In this document: positions 33,345 to 42,738 of the stretch, piece after piece | Layout: each line of letters starts with the position of its first letter | Numbering within the stretch: the stretch's first letter is position 1 | Source: Streptomyces olivochromogenes | GTDB lineage: Bacteria > Actinomycetota > Actinomycetes > Streptomycetales > Streptomycetaceae | Reading direction: 5' to 3' | DNA: 64,000 bases | Assembly: GCF_021538895.1 (NCBI RefSeq) | Contig: NZ_JADDRL010000049.1 | Coordinates: forward strand, 1-64,000 | Translations under genes and position numbers: made by a program | Notes under the pieces: generated by a model | What the model saw: only the letters and a program-made list of their open reading frames with translations | Databases searched by the model: none | Told to the model about the DNA's origin: nothing

Positions 33345-36300
33345 GTGTCAAAGCCGCCCTTCACGCACCTGCACGTCCACACCCAGTACTCGCTGCTGGA
33401 CGGTGCCGCGCGGCTCAAGGACATGTTCAACGCCTGCAACGAGATGGGCATGACGCACATTGCCATGTCCGACCACGGCAACCTCCACGGCGCGTACGAC
33501 TTCTTCCACACCGCGCAGAAGGCCGGAATCACCCCGATCATCGGGATCGAGGCGTATGTCGCGCCCGAGTCCCGGCGTAACAAGCGCAAGATCCAGTGGG
33601 GCCAGCCGCACCAGAAGCGCGACGACGTCTCCGGTTCGGGTGGTTACACCCACAAGACGATGTGGGCCGTGAACAGGACGGGCCTGCACAACATCTTCCG
33701 GCTCTCCTCCGACGCCTACGCCGAGGGCTGGCTGCAGAAGTGGCCCCGGATGGACAAGGAGACCATCGCCCAGTGGTCCGAGGGCATCGTCGCCTCCACC
33801 GGCTGCCCCTCCGGCGAGGTCCAGACCCGGCTGCGCCTCGGCCAGGACGAGGAGGCCCTCAAGGCCGCCGCCGACTACCAGGACATCTTCGGCAAGGACC
33901 GCTACTTCCTGGAGCTGATGGACCACGGCATCGAGATCGAGCACCGGGTCCGCGACGGCCTGCTGGAGATCGGCAAGAAGCTCGGCATCCCGCCGCTGGT
34001 GACGAACGACTCGCACTACACGTACGCGCACGAGGCGACCGCCCACGACGCCCTGCTGTGCATCCAGACCGGCAAGAACCTCTCCGACCCGGACCGCTTC
34101 AAGTTCGACGGCACCGGCTACTACCTGAAGTCCACGGACGAGATGTACGCCATCGACTCCTCGGACGCCTGGCAGGAGGGCTGCGCCAACACCCTCCTGG
34201 TCGCCGAGATGGTCGACACCACCGGCATGTTCGAGGCCAAGAACCTCATGCCGAAGTTCGACATCCCCGACGGCTACACCGAGGTCACCTGGTTCAAGGA
34301 GGAGGTCCGCCGCGGCATGGCCCGCCGCTTCCCCGGCGGCGTCCCGGACGACCGCCAGAAGCAGGTCGAGTACGAGCTGGACGTCATCATCCAGATGGGC
34401 TTCCCGGGCTACTTCCTCGTGGTCGCCGACTTCATCATGTGGGCCAAGAACAACGGCATCGCGGTCGGCCCCGGCCGAGGCTCCGCGGCCGGCTCGATCG
34501 TCGCCTACGCCATGGGCATCACCGACCTCGACCCGATCCCGCACGGCCTGATCTTCGAGCGGTTCCTCAACCCCGAGCGCGTCTCCATGCCCGACGTCGA
34601 CATCGACTTCGACGAGCGTCGGCGCGTCGAGGTGATCAGGTACGTGACCGAGAAGTACGGCGCCGACAAGGTCGCCATGATCGGCACCTACGGCAAGATC
34701 AAGGCCAAGAACGCGATCAAGGACTCCGCGCGCGTGCTGGGCTACCCGTACGCGATGGGCGACCGCCTCACCAAGGCGATGCCCGCCGACGTCCTCGGCA
34801 AGGGCATCGACCTCGACGGCATCACCAACCCCTCGCACCCCCGGTACAACGAGGCCGGCGAGATCCGCGGGATGTACGAGAACGAGCCGGACGTCAAGAA
34901 GGTCATCGACACCGCGAAGGGCGTCGAGGGCCTGGTCCGGCAGATGGGTGTGCACGCCGCCGGCGTGATCATGTCCAGCGAGCCCATCGTCGACCACGCC
35001 CCGATCTGGGTGCGGCACACGGACGGCGTGACCATCACGCAGTGGGACTACCCGCAGTGCGAGTCGCTCGGCCTGCTGAAGATGGACTTCCTCGGCCTGC
35101 GCAACCTGACGATCATGGACGACGCCGTCAAGATGGTGAAGTCCAACAAGGGCATCGACCTCGACCTGCTGGCCCTGCCGCTCGACGACCCGAAGACCTT
35201 CGAACTCCTCCAGCGCGGCGACACCCTCGGCGTCTTCCAGTTCGACGGTGGGCCTATGCGCTCCCTGCTGCGCCTGATGAAGCCCGACAACTTCGAAGAC
35301 ATCTCCGCCGTCTCCGCGCTCTACCGTCCCGGCCCGATGGGCATGGACTCGCACACCAACTACGCGCTGCGCAAGAACAAGCTCCAGGAGATCACCCCGA
35401 TCCACAAGGAGCTGGAGGAGCCCCTGGAAGAGGTCCTCGCCGTCACCTACGGCCTGATCGTCTACCAGGAGCAGGTCCAGAAGGCCGCCCAGATCATCGC
35501 CGGGTACTCGCTCGGCGAGGCCGACATCCTGCGCCGCGTGATGGGCAAGAAGAAGCCCGACGAACTGGCCAAGAACTTCGTCCTCTTCCAGAAGGGCGCC
35601 CGCGACAAGGGCTTCAGCGACGAGGCGATCCAGGCACTGTGGGACGTGCTGGTGCCCTTCGCCGGCTACGCCTTCAACAAGGCGCACTCCGCCGCGTACG
35701 GCCTGGTCTCGTACTGGACCGCCTACCTGAAGGCGAACCACCCCGCCGAGTACATGGCCGGACTGCTCACCTCGGTCAAGGACGACAAGGACAAGTCGGC
35801 CGTCTACCTCAACGAGTGCCGCCGCATGGGCATCAAGGTGCTCCCGCCGAACGTCAACGAGTCGGTGCACAACTTCGCGGCGCAGGGCGACGACGTGATC
35901 CTGTTCGGCCTGGAGGCCGTCCGCAACGTCGGTACCAACGTGGTCGAGTCGATCATCAGGAGCCGCAAGGCCAAGGGCAAGTACGCGTCCTTCCCCGACT
36001 ACCTCGACAAGGTCGAGGCGGTCGCCTGCAACAAGCGCACCACGGAGTCGCTGATCAAGGCCGGCGCCTTCGACACCATGGGGCACACCCGCAAGGGCCT
36101 CACCGCGCAGTACGAACCGATGATCGACAACGTGGTCGCGGTCAAGCGCAAGGAGGCCGAGGGGCAGTTCGACCTCTTCGGCGGGATGGGCGAAGAGGAC
36201 AACAGCGAGCCCGGCTTCGGACTGGACGTCGAGTTCACCACCGAGGAGTGGGACAAGACCTATCTGCTCGCCCAGGAGCGGGAGATGCTCGGTCTGTACG

Positions 36301-36884
36301 TCTCAGACCATCCGCTCTTCGGCCTCGAGCACGTGCTCTCCGACAAGGCCGACGCGGGCATCGCCCAGCTCACCGGCGGCGAGCACGCGGACGGCGCGGT
36401 GGTCACCATCGGCGGCATCATCTCCGGCCTGCAGCGCAAGATGACCAAGCAGGGCAACGCCTGGGCGATCGCCACCGTCGAGGACCTCGCGGGCTCCATC
36501 GAGTGCATGTTCTTCCCGGCGACCTACCAGCTCATCTCGACCCAACTCGTCGAGGACGCGGTCGTGTTCGTCAAGGGCCGCCTCGACAAGCGCGAGGACG
36601 TACCGCGGCTGGTGGCGATGGAGCTGATGGTTCCCGACCTCTCCAACGCGGGCACCAACGCCCCCGTGATCCTGACCATCCCGGCCACCAGGGTCACCCC
36701 GCCCATGGTCAGCCGCCTCGGCGAGATCCTCAGCCACCACAAGGGCGACAGCGAGGTCCGCATCAAGCTCCAGGGCCCGCGCAAGACGACGGTGCTGCGC
36801 CTCGACCGGCACCGGGTGAAGCCGGATCCGGCGTTGTTCGGCGACCTGAAGGTCCTCCTCGGACCCTCCTGCCTGGCGGGCTGA
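33345..36884 (+). CDS. dnaE: DNA polymerase III alpha subunit DnaE
   Basis: Replicative DNA polymerase of 1179 residues. GTG at 33345 with TGGAGG at 33331-33336 is the clear start; the frame is open far upstream but that part lies over the opposite-strand DUF2252 gene. The PHP domain begins with THLHVHTQYSLLDG. The polymerase active-site acidic residues are in PDVDIDFD (417-421), preceded by GPGRGSAAGS. Helix-hairpin-helix and OB-fold regions follow. It is the DnaE1 type. It ends at a strong hairpin. Confidence 0.97.
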   Translation: MSKPPFTHLHVHTQYSLLDGAARLKDMFNACNEMGMTHIAMSDHGNLHGAYDFFHTAQKAGITPIIGIEAYVAPESRRNKRKIQWGQPHQKRDDVSGSGGYTHKTMWAVNRTGLHNIFRLSSDAYAEGWLQKWPRMDKETIAQWSEGIVASTGCPSGEVQTRLRLGQDEEALKAAADYQDIFGKDRYFLELMDHGIEIEHRVRDGLLEIGKKLGIPPLVTNDSHYTYAHEATAHDALLCIQTGKNLSDPDRFKFDGTGYYLKSTDEMYAIDSSDAWQEGCANTLLVAEMVDTTGMFEAKNLMPKFDIPDGYTEVTWFKEEVRRGMARRFPGGVPDDRQKQVEYELDVIIQMGFPGYFLVVADFIMWAKNNGIAVGPGRGSAAGSIVAYAMGITDLDPIPHGLIFERFLNPERVSMPDVDIDFDERRRVEVIRYVTEKYGADKVAMIGTYGKIKAKNAIKDSARVLGYPYAMGDRLTKAMPADVLGKGIDLDGITNPSHPRYNEAGEIRGMYENEPDVKKVIDTAKGVEGLVRQMGVHAAGVIMSSEPIVDHAPIWVRHTDGVTITQWDYPQCESLGLLKMDFLGLRNLTIMDDAVKMVKSNKGIDLDLLALPLDDPKTFELLQRGDTLGVFQFDGGPMRSLLRLMKPDNFEDISAVSALYRPGPMGMDSHTNYALRKNKLQEITPIHKELEEPLEEVLAVTYGLIVYQEQVQKAAQIIAGYSLGEADILRRVMGKKKPDELAKNFVLFQKGARDKGFSDEAIQALWDVLVPFAGYAFNKAHSAAYGLVSYWTAYLKANHPAEYMAGLLTSVKDDKDKSAVYLNECRRMGIKVLPPNVNESVHNFAAQGDDVILFGLEAVRNVGTNVVESIIRSRKAKGKYASFPDYLDKVEAVACNKRTTESLIKAGAFDTMGHTRKGLTAQYEPMIDNVVAVKRKEAEGQFDLFGGMGEEDNSEPGFGLDVEFTTEEWDKTYLLAQEREMLGLYVSDHPLFGLEHVLSDKADAGIAQLTGGEHADGAVVTIGGIISGLQRKMTKQGNAWAIATVEDLAGSIECMFFPATYQLISTQLVEDAVVFVKGRLDKREDVPRLVAMELMVPDLSNAGTNAPVILTIPATRVTPPMVSRLGEILSHHKGDSEVRIKLQGPRKTTVLRLDRHRVKPDPALFGDLKVLLGPSCLAG

Positions 36885-36896
36885 CCCGCACCGACA

Positions 36897-36931
36897 CCGA
36901 GGGGCGCACCCTGAGCGGGTGCGCCCCTCGG
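36897..36931 (+). terminator. Hairpin terminator after dnaE
   Basis: A perfect 15-bp stem (36897-36911 with 36917-36931) and a 5-base loop, 13 bases after the dnaE stop. No T tract. Confidence 0.75.
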
Positions 36932-36986
36932 CTGTGCCTGGGCTTCAACAGCCCTGCCGGACTACGGGAGTCCGAACGCGCGGGCC

Positions 36987-37166
36987 TCAGTTGTGGCCGA
37001 AGCGCTTCTGCTGCTTACGAGCAACATCCGCCGGGCTGCCCTGCGTGTGCGTGATCGGAGACTCGTGGGCCTCCGTCGAGGACCGGTGCGCCTGCTCCTG
37101 AGCCTGCTCGGCCTGCGAGGCGCGGTTCTGCGGGCCACCCTGCTTGCGGTTCTTGTTCTTGGCCAT
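36987..37166 (-). CDS. Small hydrophilic protein (59 residues)
   Basis: ATG at 37166 follows a strong AGGAGG ribosome site, and the frame ends at TCA 36987-36989. The 59 residues are rich in Gln, Lys, Arg, Ala and His (begins M-A-K-N-K-N-R-K-Q-G, ends R-K-Q-Q-K-R-F-G-H-N) and contain no hydrophobic segment. It is probably disordered. I recall similar small basic proteins as conserved in Streptomyces, but the function is unknown. Convergent with dnaE. Confidence 0.75.
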   Translation of the reverse strand: MAKNKNRKQGGPQNRASQAEQAQEQAHRSSTEAHESPITHTQGSPADVARKQQKRFGHN

Positions 37167-37381
37167 GGTGATCTGCCTCCTGAGGGGGATCTAGGGGCCA
37201 GGGCCGCCATCAGATTCACATAGCCTGACTAGTGTCGCATGTCGGATAATTACCCTCTGTGACAGGGTTGGTCGGAGAGTGGGCCCCGGAAACGCCACGC
37301 CGAAGATCGAGTTCGGGCCGTTAACCCCCGCGTGGTCGGGCAGACTCGAAGCGAGCCCGAAGCAAACCTCCCGGGAAGAGG
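37167..37381. promoter_or_regulatory. Divergent promoter region, small hydrophilic gene / NYN gene
   Basis: A 215-base gap between divergent starts. An AT-richer patch at about 37228-37256 (AGTGTCGCATGTCGGATAATTACC) contains GATAAT, a good -10 box for rightward transcription. No further structure is seen. Confidence 0.4.
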
Positions 37382-38611
37382 GTGAGTCGTGTGGACCGCT
37401 GCATCGTCCTGGTGGACGCCGGGTATCTGCTGGGGGCCGCCGCCAGCCTCCTCGCCGGTGAGCCCTCACGCTCGCGCATCACCGTCGACCACACCGCGTT
37501 GATCCAGGCGCTGCGCGAACGCGCCGAGGCCGACACGGAGCGTCCGCTGCTGCGCATCTACTGGTTCGACGGCGCCCCCGACCGCGTCCCCCAGCCGGAG
37601 CACCGCCGCCTGCGCGTGATGCCCCGGGTCACCGTGCGGCTAGGCGCTCTCACCCGCAGCGACGGACGCTGGGCGCAGAAGGGCGTGGACGCCGCCATGC
37701 ACGCCGAGCTGACCGAGCTGGCCCGCAACCGCGCCTGCTCGGACGTCGTCCTCGTGACCGGCGACGGCGACCTGCTGCCCGGCATGATGGCCGCCAAGGA
37801 ACACGGCGTCGCCGTCCACCTGTGGGCCGTACAGGCCGCCGACGGCGACTACAACCAGTCCGAGGACCTGGTCGCCGAGGCCGACGAGCGGCGCGTCCTG
37901 GACCGTACGTGGATCACCCAGGCGGTCCGGGCCAAGGAGCTCACCGGCATCTGCGCGCCGCCGCCCGTGCCGCGCCCGGAGATCGCCGCGATCCTCTCCG
38001 CCCCGCTGCCCGAGTCCGCACTCGGCACCGCCACCGAGCGGCCCGCCGAGGAGGGCGAGCACGCGCCGGCCGCCGCCGGGTCGCAGAACGGCGCCCAGGA
38101 GCGGGGGCCCGCGACCAAGGGCGTGCCCACCCCCAAGGACCTCGCCGCGCTGCGCGCACCCGGCGCCCAGCCCGTCCAGCACCCCGCGACCGCCACCCTG
38201 CGCTGGTCCTCCGACAAGGGCTGGGTGGACCGGCCCGGCGTGCCCGCCGAGCCGCCGGAGGCCGCCTCCATGCCGACGCTGGCCCAGCTGACCACCGCCG
38301 AGCAGCGGTGGGCCGACCGGGAGGAGGACATCACGACGGTCGGCGGCGACCCGTACGAGGTGGGCCAGGTCTTCGCGCGGCGCTGGATCTCCCGGCTCGG
38401 CGACCAGAGCCATCTGCAGCGGCTGTCCGCCATGTACCCGCGGATCCCGCACCGCATCGACGGCGAGCTGCTGCGCTACGCCGCCCGCTTCGGCCTGCTC
38501 GCCCACAAGGACGACCAGATCGACGAACACGACCGCTATGCCATCCGCGCGGGCTTCTGGCGCGAGATCGACGTACCCACGGCAGCGGAACAGGCCCCTG
38601 CCGGGGAGTGA
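37382..38611 (+). CDS. NYN-domain protein (PIN-like RNase fold)
   Basis: The 409 residues begin with a NYN/LabA-like domain (about 1-170). The acidic active-site residues are in IVLVDAGYLLG, KGVDAAMHAEL and VVLVTGDGDLLPGM. The family contains RNases. A Pro/Ala-rich linker (about 180-290) leads to a C-terminal helical domain (about 300-400). GTG at 37382 or 37391 may be the start. The RNA target is unknown. Confidence 0.85.
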   Translation: MSRVDRCIVLVDAGYLLGAAASLLAGEPSRSRITVDHTALIQALRERAEADTERPLLRIYWFDGAPDRVPQPEHRRLRVMPRVTVRLGALTRSDGRWAQKGVDAAMHAELTELARNRACSDVVLVTGDGDLLPGMMAAKEHGVAVHLWAVQAADGDYNQSEDLVAEADERRVLDRTWITQAVRAKELTGICAPPPVPRPEIAAILSAPLPESALGTATERPAEEGEHAPAAAGSQNGAQERGPATKGVPTPKDLAALRAPGAQPVQHPATATLRWSSDKGWVDRPGVPAEPPEAASMPTLAQLTTAEQRWADREEDITTVGGDPYEVGQVFARRWISRLGDQSHLQRLSAMYPRIPHRIDGELLRYAARFGLLAHKDDQIDEHDRYAIRAGFWREIDVPTAAEQAPAGE

Positions 38612-38670
38612 ACCCTCCTGGGCGCCCCCAAGGGCGAGTAAAGGTCCCGGACCCCGTACCCTCGTCCCTT

Positions 38671-39690
38671 GTGAGTACGCGCGCGGCACAGGCACTTCGG
38701 CAGTCCGGGGACGTCGTGTGCGCGGTGCGCGGGCTGACCAAGACCTATCCGGCCGTCAAGGCCCGGCGCGGGGCGCCGGGGGCGGCCGAGGTGCTGGCCA
38801 CCGACGCGGTGGAGCTGGACGTCAGGCGCGGCGAGATCTACGGGCTGCTCGGACCGAACGGCGCCGGCAAGTCCACCCTCGTACGGCAGCTGACCGGGCT
38901 GCTGCGGCCGGACCGCGGCAGCGTCGAGATCCTCGGCCACGACATCGTGCGCCACCCCGAGCGGGCCGCGCGCCTCCTCGCCTACCTCGGCCAGGAGTCC
39001 ACCGCCCTCGACGAGCTGACCGTGTCCCTGGCCGCCGAGACCACCGGACGGCTGCGCGGACTGGACGTCCGGCAGGCGCGGGCCGAGCGGGACGCCGTCC
39101 TCGACGAACTGGGCCTCACCCCGATCGCCGGGCGCGCGCTGAAGAAGCTGTCCGGCGGACAGCGCCGGCTCGCCTGCCTCGCCGCCGCCCTGGTCGGCGA
39201 GCGGCCGCTGCTCGTGCTCGACGAGCCGACCACCGGCATGGACCCGGTGGCCCGGCGCGCGGTGTGGGCGGCCGTCGACCGGCGGCGGGCCGAGCGCGGG
39301 ACGACCGTGCTGCTGGTCACCCACAACGTCATCGAGGCCGAGACGGTCCTCGACCGGGTCGCCGTCCTCGACCGGGGCCGGGTCATCGCCTGCGACACCC
39401 CCGCCGGGCTCAAGGAACGGGTCTCCGGCGAGGTGCGCGTCGAGCTGGTCTGGCGGGAGCGGCCGCCGCTGGACGTCCCCGAGGTCGCCGTGCTGCGGGA
39501 CCGCGCCGTGGAGGCCGGACGGCGCTGGACGCTGCGGCTCGCGCCCGAGGAGGCCCGCGCCGCCGTCGCCACGGTGACCGGCGGGGCCGCGTTCGCGGCC
39601 CTGGACGACTTCACGCTCGCCACGCCCAGCCTGGAGGACGTCTACCTGGCGCTGGGCGGCGCGGCACGACAGGGACTGGTGAAGGCGTGA
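38671..39690 (+). CDS. ABC transporter ATP-binding protein
   Basis: GTG at 38671, with a TACCCT -10-like box a few bases upstream, suggests a leaderless transcript. The 339 residues carry Walker A GPNGAGKST (61-69), signature LSGGQRRLACL, and Walker B LLVLDEPTTGMDP. It is of the drug-resistance/ABC-2 (CcmA-like) type, forming a pair with the next gene. The substrate is unknown. Confidence 0.92.
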   Translation: MSTRAAQALRQSGDVVCAVRGLTKTYPAVKARRGAPGAAEVLATDAVELDVRRGEIYGLLGPNGAGKSTLVRQLTGLLRPDRGSVEILGHDIVRHPERAARLLAYLGQESTALDELTVSLAAETTGRLRGLDVRQARAERDAVLDELGLTPIAGRALKKLSGGQRRLACLAAALVGERPLLVLDEPTTGMDPVARRAVWAAVDRRRAERGTTVLLVTHNVIEAETVLDRVAVLDRGRVIACDTPAGLKERVSGEVRVELVWRERPPLDVPEVAVLRDRAVEAGRRWTLRLAPEEARAAVATVTGGAAFAALDDFTLATPSLEDVYLALGGAARQGLVKA

Positions 39691-39754
39691 GCGCGCGGAT
39701 CGCCGGATGCGTAGGGGACGGTGTGAGGGCCGTACGGAAGAGGAGCAGCTCCAG

Positions 39755-40576
39755 GTGAGTGTCGTACCCGCCGAGGTTCTGCCGGGTGGCGCCCTGGCCG
39801 TGGAGGACACGGCCGGCGGCGCCGCCGAGCTCGCGCCGGCCGCCCGGTTCTGGCCGTCGCTGGTGGCCGTCTACCGTGCGCAGCTGTCGCGCGCGCGGGT
39901 GGCGCGGATCCCGCTGCTGTTCGTGGCGACCTTCCAGTCCGTCGGCATCATGATCATGATGCGCGGGGTGGTGGACACCCGGCCCGAGGCCCAGTCCGTG
40001 GTGGCGGGGTCCTCGGTCGTGGTCGTCGCGTACGTCGCGCTGAACCTGCTCGCCCAGTACTTCGGGCAGCTGCGCGCCAGCGGCGGGCTCGACCACTACG
40101 CCACGCTGCCGGTGCCGCCGGCCGCGGTGGTGCTGGGGGCGGCGGGGGCGTACGCCTCCTTCACCGTGCCGGGGACGCTGGTGACGGCGGTCTTCGGCTG
40201 CGTGCTGTTCGGGCTGCCACTGACGAACCTGTGGATCCTTGTCGCGGTGATCCCGCTCGCGGGCGCCGCGCTCTCCGGCCTCGGGGCGGCCTGCGGGCTG
40301 CTCGCGCCGCGGCCGGAACTGGCCACGTTGCTCGGCCAGTTGGGCATGTCGGCGGCGCTGCTGCTGGGCGTGCTGCCGCCCGACCGGATGCCGGAGCCGG
40401 TGCGTCTGGCCCGGGACCTGCTGCCCTCCACCTACGGCGTGGAGGCCTATGCGCGGACCTTCGGGGCGCGGCCCGACTGGGCGTTCGTAGGTGCTGACCT
40501 GGGTGTGTGCGCGGGCGTCGGAGTCGTCTCGCTGGCCGTGGCGACCTGGGCGTACCGGCGGGCCGCCGTCCGGTGA
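39755..40576 (+). CDS. ABC-2 type transporter permease
   Basis: GTG at 39755 with AGGAG upstream gives 273 residues with about six membrane segments. The ABC2-membrane type fold is inferred from topology and from the preceding ATPase gene. An ATG-independent start at 39707 would add an Arg/Glu-rich tail and is less likely. Confidence 0.87.
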   Translation: MSVVPAEVLPGGALAVEDTAGGAAELAPAARFWPSLVAVYRAQLSRARVARIPLLFVATFQSVGIMIMMRGVVDTRPEAQSVVAGSSVVVVAYVALNLLAQYFGQLRASGGLDHYATLPVPPAAVVLGAAGAYASFTVPGTLVTAVFGCVLFGLPLTNLWILVAVIPLAGAALSGLGAACGLLAPRPELATLLGQLGMSAALLLGVLPPDRMPEPVRLARDLLPSTYGVEAYARTFGARPDWAFVGADLGVCAGVGVVSLAVATWAYRRAAVR

Positions 40577-40610
40577 CGCGCGGCACCGGCCGACCTGGCA
40601 CGATGTCAGG

Positions 40611-41279
40611 GTGACCGCACCGTTGACTCCGCCACCGCCGCCGCATGACCAGACCCCGCAGCAGGACTGGCAGGCGCCGCCGCCCGCCGGCGTGCACGAG
40701 GGCGCGTACGAACAGGACGGTCCCGGGATGAAGACGGAAGTGCGGGAGGCCGCCGTGATCACGATCGCGGTGGCGCTCGGCGGAGTGCTGCTCGGGCTGC
40801 TGTGGGTGTGGCTGGCTCCCCGTGTGCCGCTGGTCGGGGACCAGGTGGGCAACGGCTGGGTCGTCTACCTCAAGGACACCGAGGGGGAGCAGGCGATCGG
40901 GGTGGACGGAACGTTCACGCTGCTCGCGCTCGGCTTCGGCGTGGTCAGCGCGGTCGTCGTCTTCCTCGCACGGCGGCACGGGGGTGTGCCGCTGGTGGTG
41001 GCGCTGACGGCCGGCGGACTGCTCGGCTCGTTCCTCGCCTGGCGGATCGGGGTGTGGCTCGGCCCGGCCCAGGACGTCATCGCCCACGCCAGGGCCGCCG
41101 GCAAGGGCGTGACCTTTTCGGCGCCGCTCAAGCTCGGCGCCAAGGGAGCGCTGCTCGCGTGGTCGGTGGCCGCGCTGCTGGTCCACCTGGGCCTGATGGC
41201 CCTGTTCGGCCCCCGCGACCCGGACCCCTACGACCAGGGCCCCTACCCGCGGGACGGGTACGGCGCGCCGCTGGCCTAG
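40611..41279 (+). CDS. Actinobacterial membrane protein (DUF2567-like)
   Basis: GTG at 40611, 7 bases after a CACGATG stretch, gives 222 residues. A Pro/Gln-rich cytoplasmic start is followed by four membrane segments and a Pro/Asp/Tyr-rich tail. The extracellular loop holds VGDQVGNGWVVYLKDTEGEQAIGVDG. I assign DUF2567 with moderate confidence; function unknown. Confidence 0.75.
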   Translation: MTAPLTPPPPPHDQTPQQDWQAPPPAGVHEGAYEQDGPGMKTEVREAAVITIAVALGGVLLGLLWVWLAPRVPLVGDQVGNGWVVYLKDTEGEQAIGVDGTFTLLALGFGVVSAVVVFLARRHGGVPLVVALTAGGLLGSFLAWRIGVWLGPAQDVIAHARAAGKGVTFSAPLKLGAKGALLAWSVAALLVHLGLMALFGPRDPDPYDQGPYPRDGYGAPLA

Positions 41280-41354
41280 ACAGAGTAGGAGCCCGGGACG
41301 GCTACGACCTCCCTGGGGGTCTGTCCTCCCGGTCATGTCGGCGTGGGTGCGGCC

Positions 41355-41429
41355 CTACGCCGGCCGCCTCCCGTGGTTCGAGCGGCCCTTCCTGACGCGC
41401 CACTTGCGTTTCCGGGTTTTCTTCGACAT
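41355..41429 (-). CDS. 24-residue basic protein, likely ribosomal protein bL37 homologue
   Basis: ATG at 41429 follows GAGGGA; the stop is at 41355-41357. The peptide has 24 residues, 13 of them Lys or Arg (begins M-S-K-K-T-R-K-R-K, ends SNHGRRPA). The NHG(K/R)RP ending and the length recall bL37, the tiny large-subunit protein found in mycobacterial ribosomes. It is 41 bases downstream of the ybaK-like gene, same strand. The match is from memory, so the name is tentative. Confidence 0.6.
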   Translation of the reverse strand: MSKKTRKRKWRVRKGRSNHGRRPA

Positions 41430-41470
41430 GTCCCTCGTAATTAACCGAGGACCGGGCGTTCGTCGAGGGG

Positions 41471-41974
41471 TCACGCACGCCCGATGGGGGCCAGCACCGC
41501 CTGGGTGAGCGTGGTGAGGTCGCCGGGGGAGAGCTCGACCTCCAGGCCGCGGCGGCCCGCCGAGACGCAGATCGTCCCGTGCGCGGACGCCGACGCGTCC
41601 AGGACCGTGCGGAGCTTCTTGCGCTGGCCCAGCGGGGAGATGCCGCCGCGCACATAGCCCGTGGTGCGCTCCGCGAGCGCCGGGTCCGCCATCGCCGCGC
41701 GCTTGCCGCCGACCGCCGTCGCGAGGGCCTTGAGATCGAGGGAGCCGGCCACGGGGACCACGGCCACGGTCAGCGCGCCGTCGACGTCCGCCACCAGCGT
41801 CTTGAAGACGCGGTCGGGGGAGACACCCATGGCCTCGGCCGCCTCCTCGCCGTAGGAGGGATGGCCGGGGTCGTGGTCGTAGGCGTGGACCGTGTACGCG
41901 ACGCCGGCCGCCGTCAGGGCCACCGTCGCGGGCGTGCCGCCGGCCTGCGTCTGCTTCTTCGACTTCTTCGCCAC
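41471..41974 (-). CDS. ybaK: Cys-tRNA(Pro) deacylase YbaK/EbsC
   Basis: A 167-residue YbaK-fold editing protein that hydrolyses misacylated Cys-tRNA-Pro. Motifs: DPGHPSYGEEAAEAMGV, the catalytic Lys segment VFKTLVADVDG, KALATAVGGKRAAMAD, and GGISPLGQRKKL. GTG at 41974. It is 12 bases after the Lon-N gene, so probably in the same transcript. Confidence 0.92.
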   Translation of the reverse strand: MAKKSKKQTQAGGTPATVALTAAGVAYTVHAYDHDPGHPSYGEEAAEAMGVSPDRVFKTLVADVDGALTVAVVPVAGSLDLKALATAVGGKRAAMADPALAERTTGYVRGGISPLGQRKKLRTVLDASASAHGTICVSAGRRGLEVELSPGDLTTLTQAVLAPIGRA

Positions 41975-41986
41975 GGGGATCCGGCC

Positions 41987-42727
41987 TCAGTTCAGACTCG
42001 TCGGGCCGCGCGTCAGGTCCGACGCGGGCAGGGACGGCAGGTTACGGATGATCGCCGTCTCCGCGCGAAGGAGTTTCAGCGCGTCCCGCAGCCGCGAGGC
42101 CGTGTCGGGGGCCTGGAGCAGCCGCTGCTTCGTCGGCGTGTCCAGCATCATCGCCGCCGCCACCAGGTAGGAGACCACCGCCGGTTCGTCGGGCAGCTCC
42201 GCGCCCGTCGTCAGCGAGCGTTCCCGCGCACCGGCCAGCCGCTTCTGGTACTGGCGGAACGCGCGCAGCACGCCCTCGGCCAGCGTGCCCGCCCCGTCGC
42301 CCGGGGCCTCCGGCAGTTCCTCCAGCTCCGCCGTCAGGAACGGGCCGGACGTGTCCACCGACAGCAGCCGCACCCGGGTCGTCCCGGTCGCCAGCACCTC
42401 GAACGTCCCGTCGGCCCGCTCACGGATGGTCGCGGCGTCCGCCACGCAGGCCACCCCGTGAAAGGCCCGCAGGGGGTCGTCGCCGAAGCCGGCGGCCGGG
42501 CCGCGCTCGGGCACGGCCGTCGGATCCGGCATGCCCGGCGCGCTGGGCGCCACCTCGTGGCCGTCGCGGATCGCCACGACGGCGAACCGGCGCGGCTCGT
42601 CCTCGGGGGTCTTCAGGAGTTCGCGCATCATGGCGCGATAGCGCTCCTCGAAGACGTTCAGCGGCAGCACGAGCCCCGGGAACAGCACCGAGTTCAGCGG
42701 AAAGAGCGGGAGACGGGCGGTGGTCAC
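41987..42727 (-). CDS. Lon N-terminal (substrate-binding) domain protein
   Basis: A 246-residue stand-alone LON domain, beginning LPLFPLNSVLFPGLVLPLNVFEERYR, a clear family signature. No ATPase or Ser-Lys protease domain follows. Proteins of this kind are widespread in actinobacteria; their role is unknown. GTG at 42727; the next gene upstream ends 11 bases before it. Confidence 0.9.
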   Translation of the reverse strand: MTTARLPLFPLNSVLFPGLVLPLNVFEERYRAMMRELLKTPEDEPRRFAVVAIRDGHEVAPSAPGMPDPTAVPERGPAAGFGDDPLRAFHGVACVADAATIRERADGTFEVLATGTTRVRLLSVDTSGPFLTAELEELPEAPGDGAGTLAEGVLRAFRQYQKRLAGARERSLTTGAELPDEPAVVSYLVAAAMMLDTPTKQRLLQAPDTASRLRDALKLLRAETAIIRNLPSLPASDLTRGPTSLN

Positions 42728-42738
42728 GGCGCCACAGC

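Noticed and set aside
33348..36086. A 912-codon open frame on the minus strand
   Set aside because: Antisense to dnaE; no domain and no ribosome site. It arises from codon bias.
33596..37054. A 1152-codon open frame on the plus strand in another phase of dnaE
   Set aside because: Arg/Pro/Gly/His-rich shadow of the real frame.
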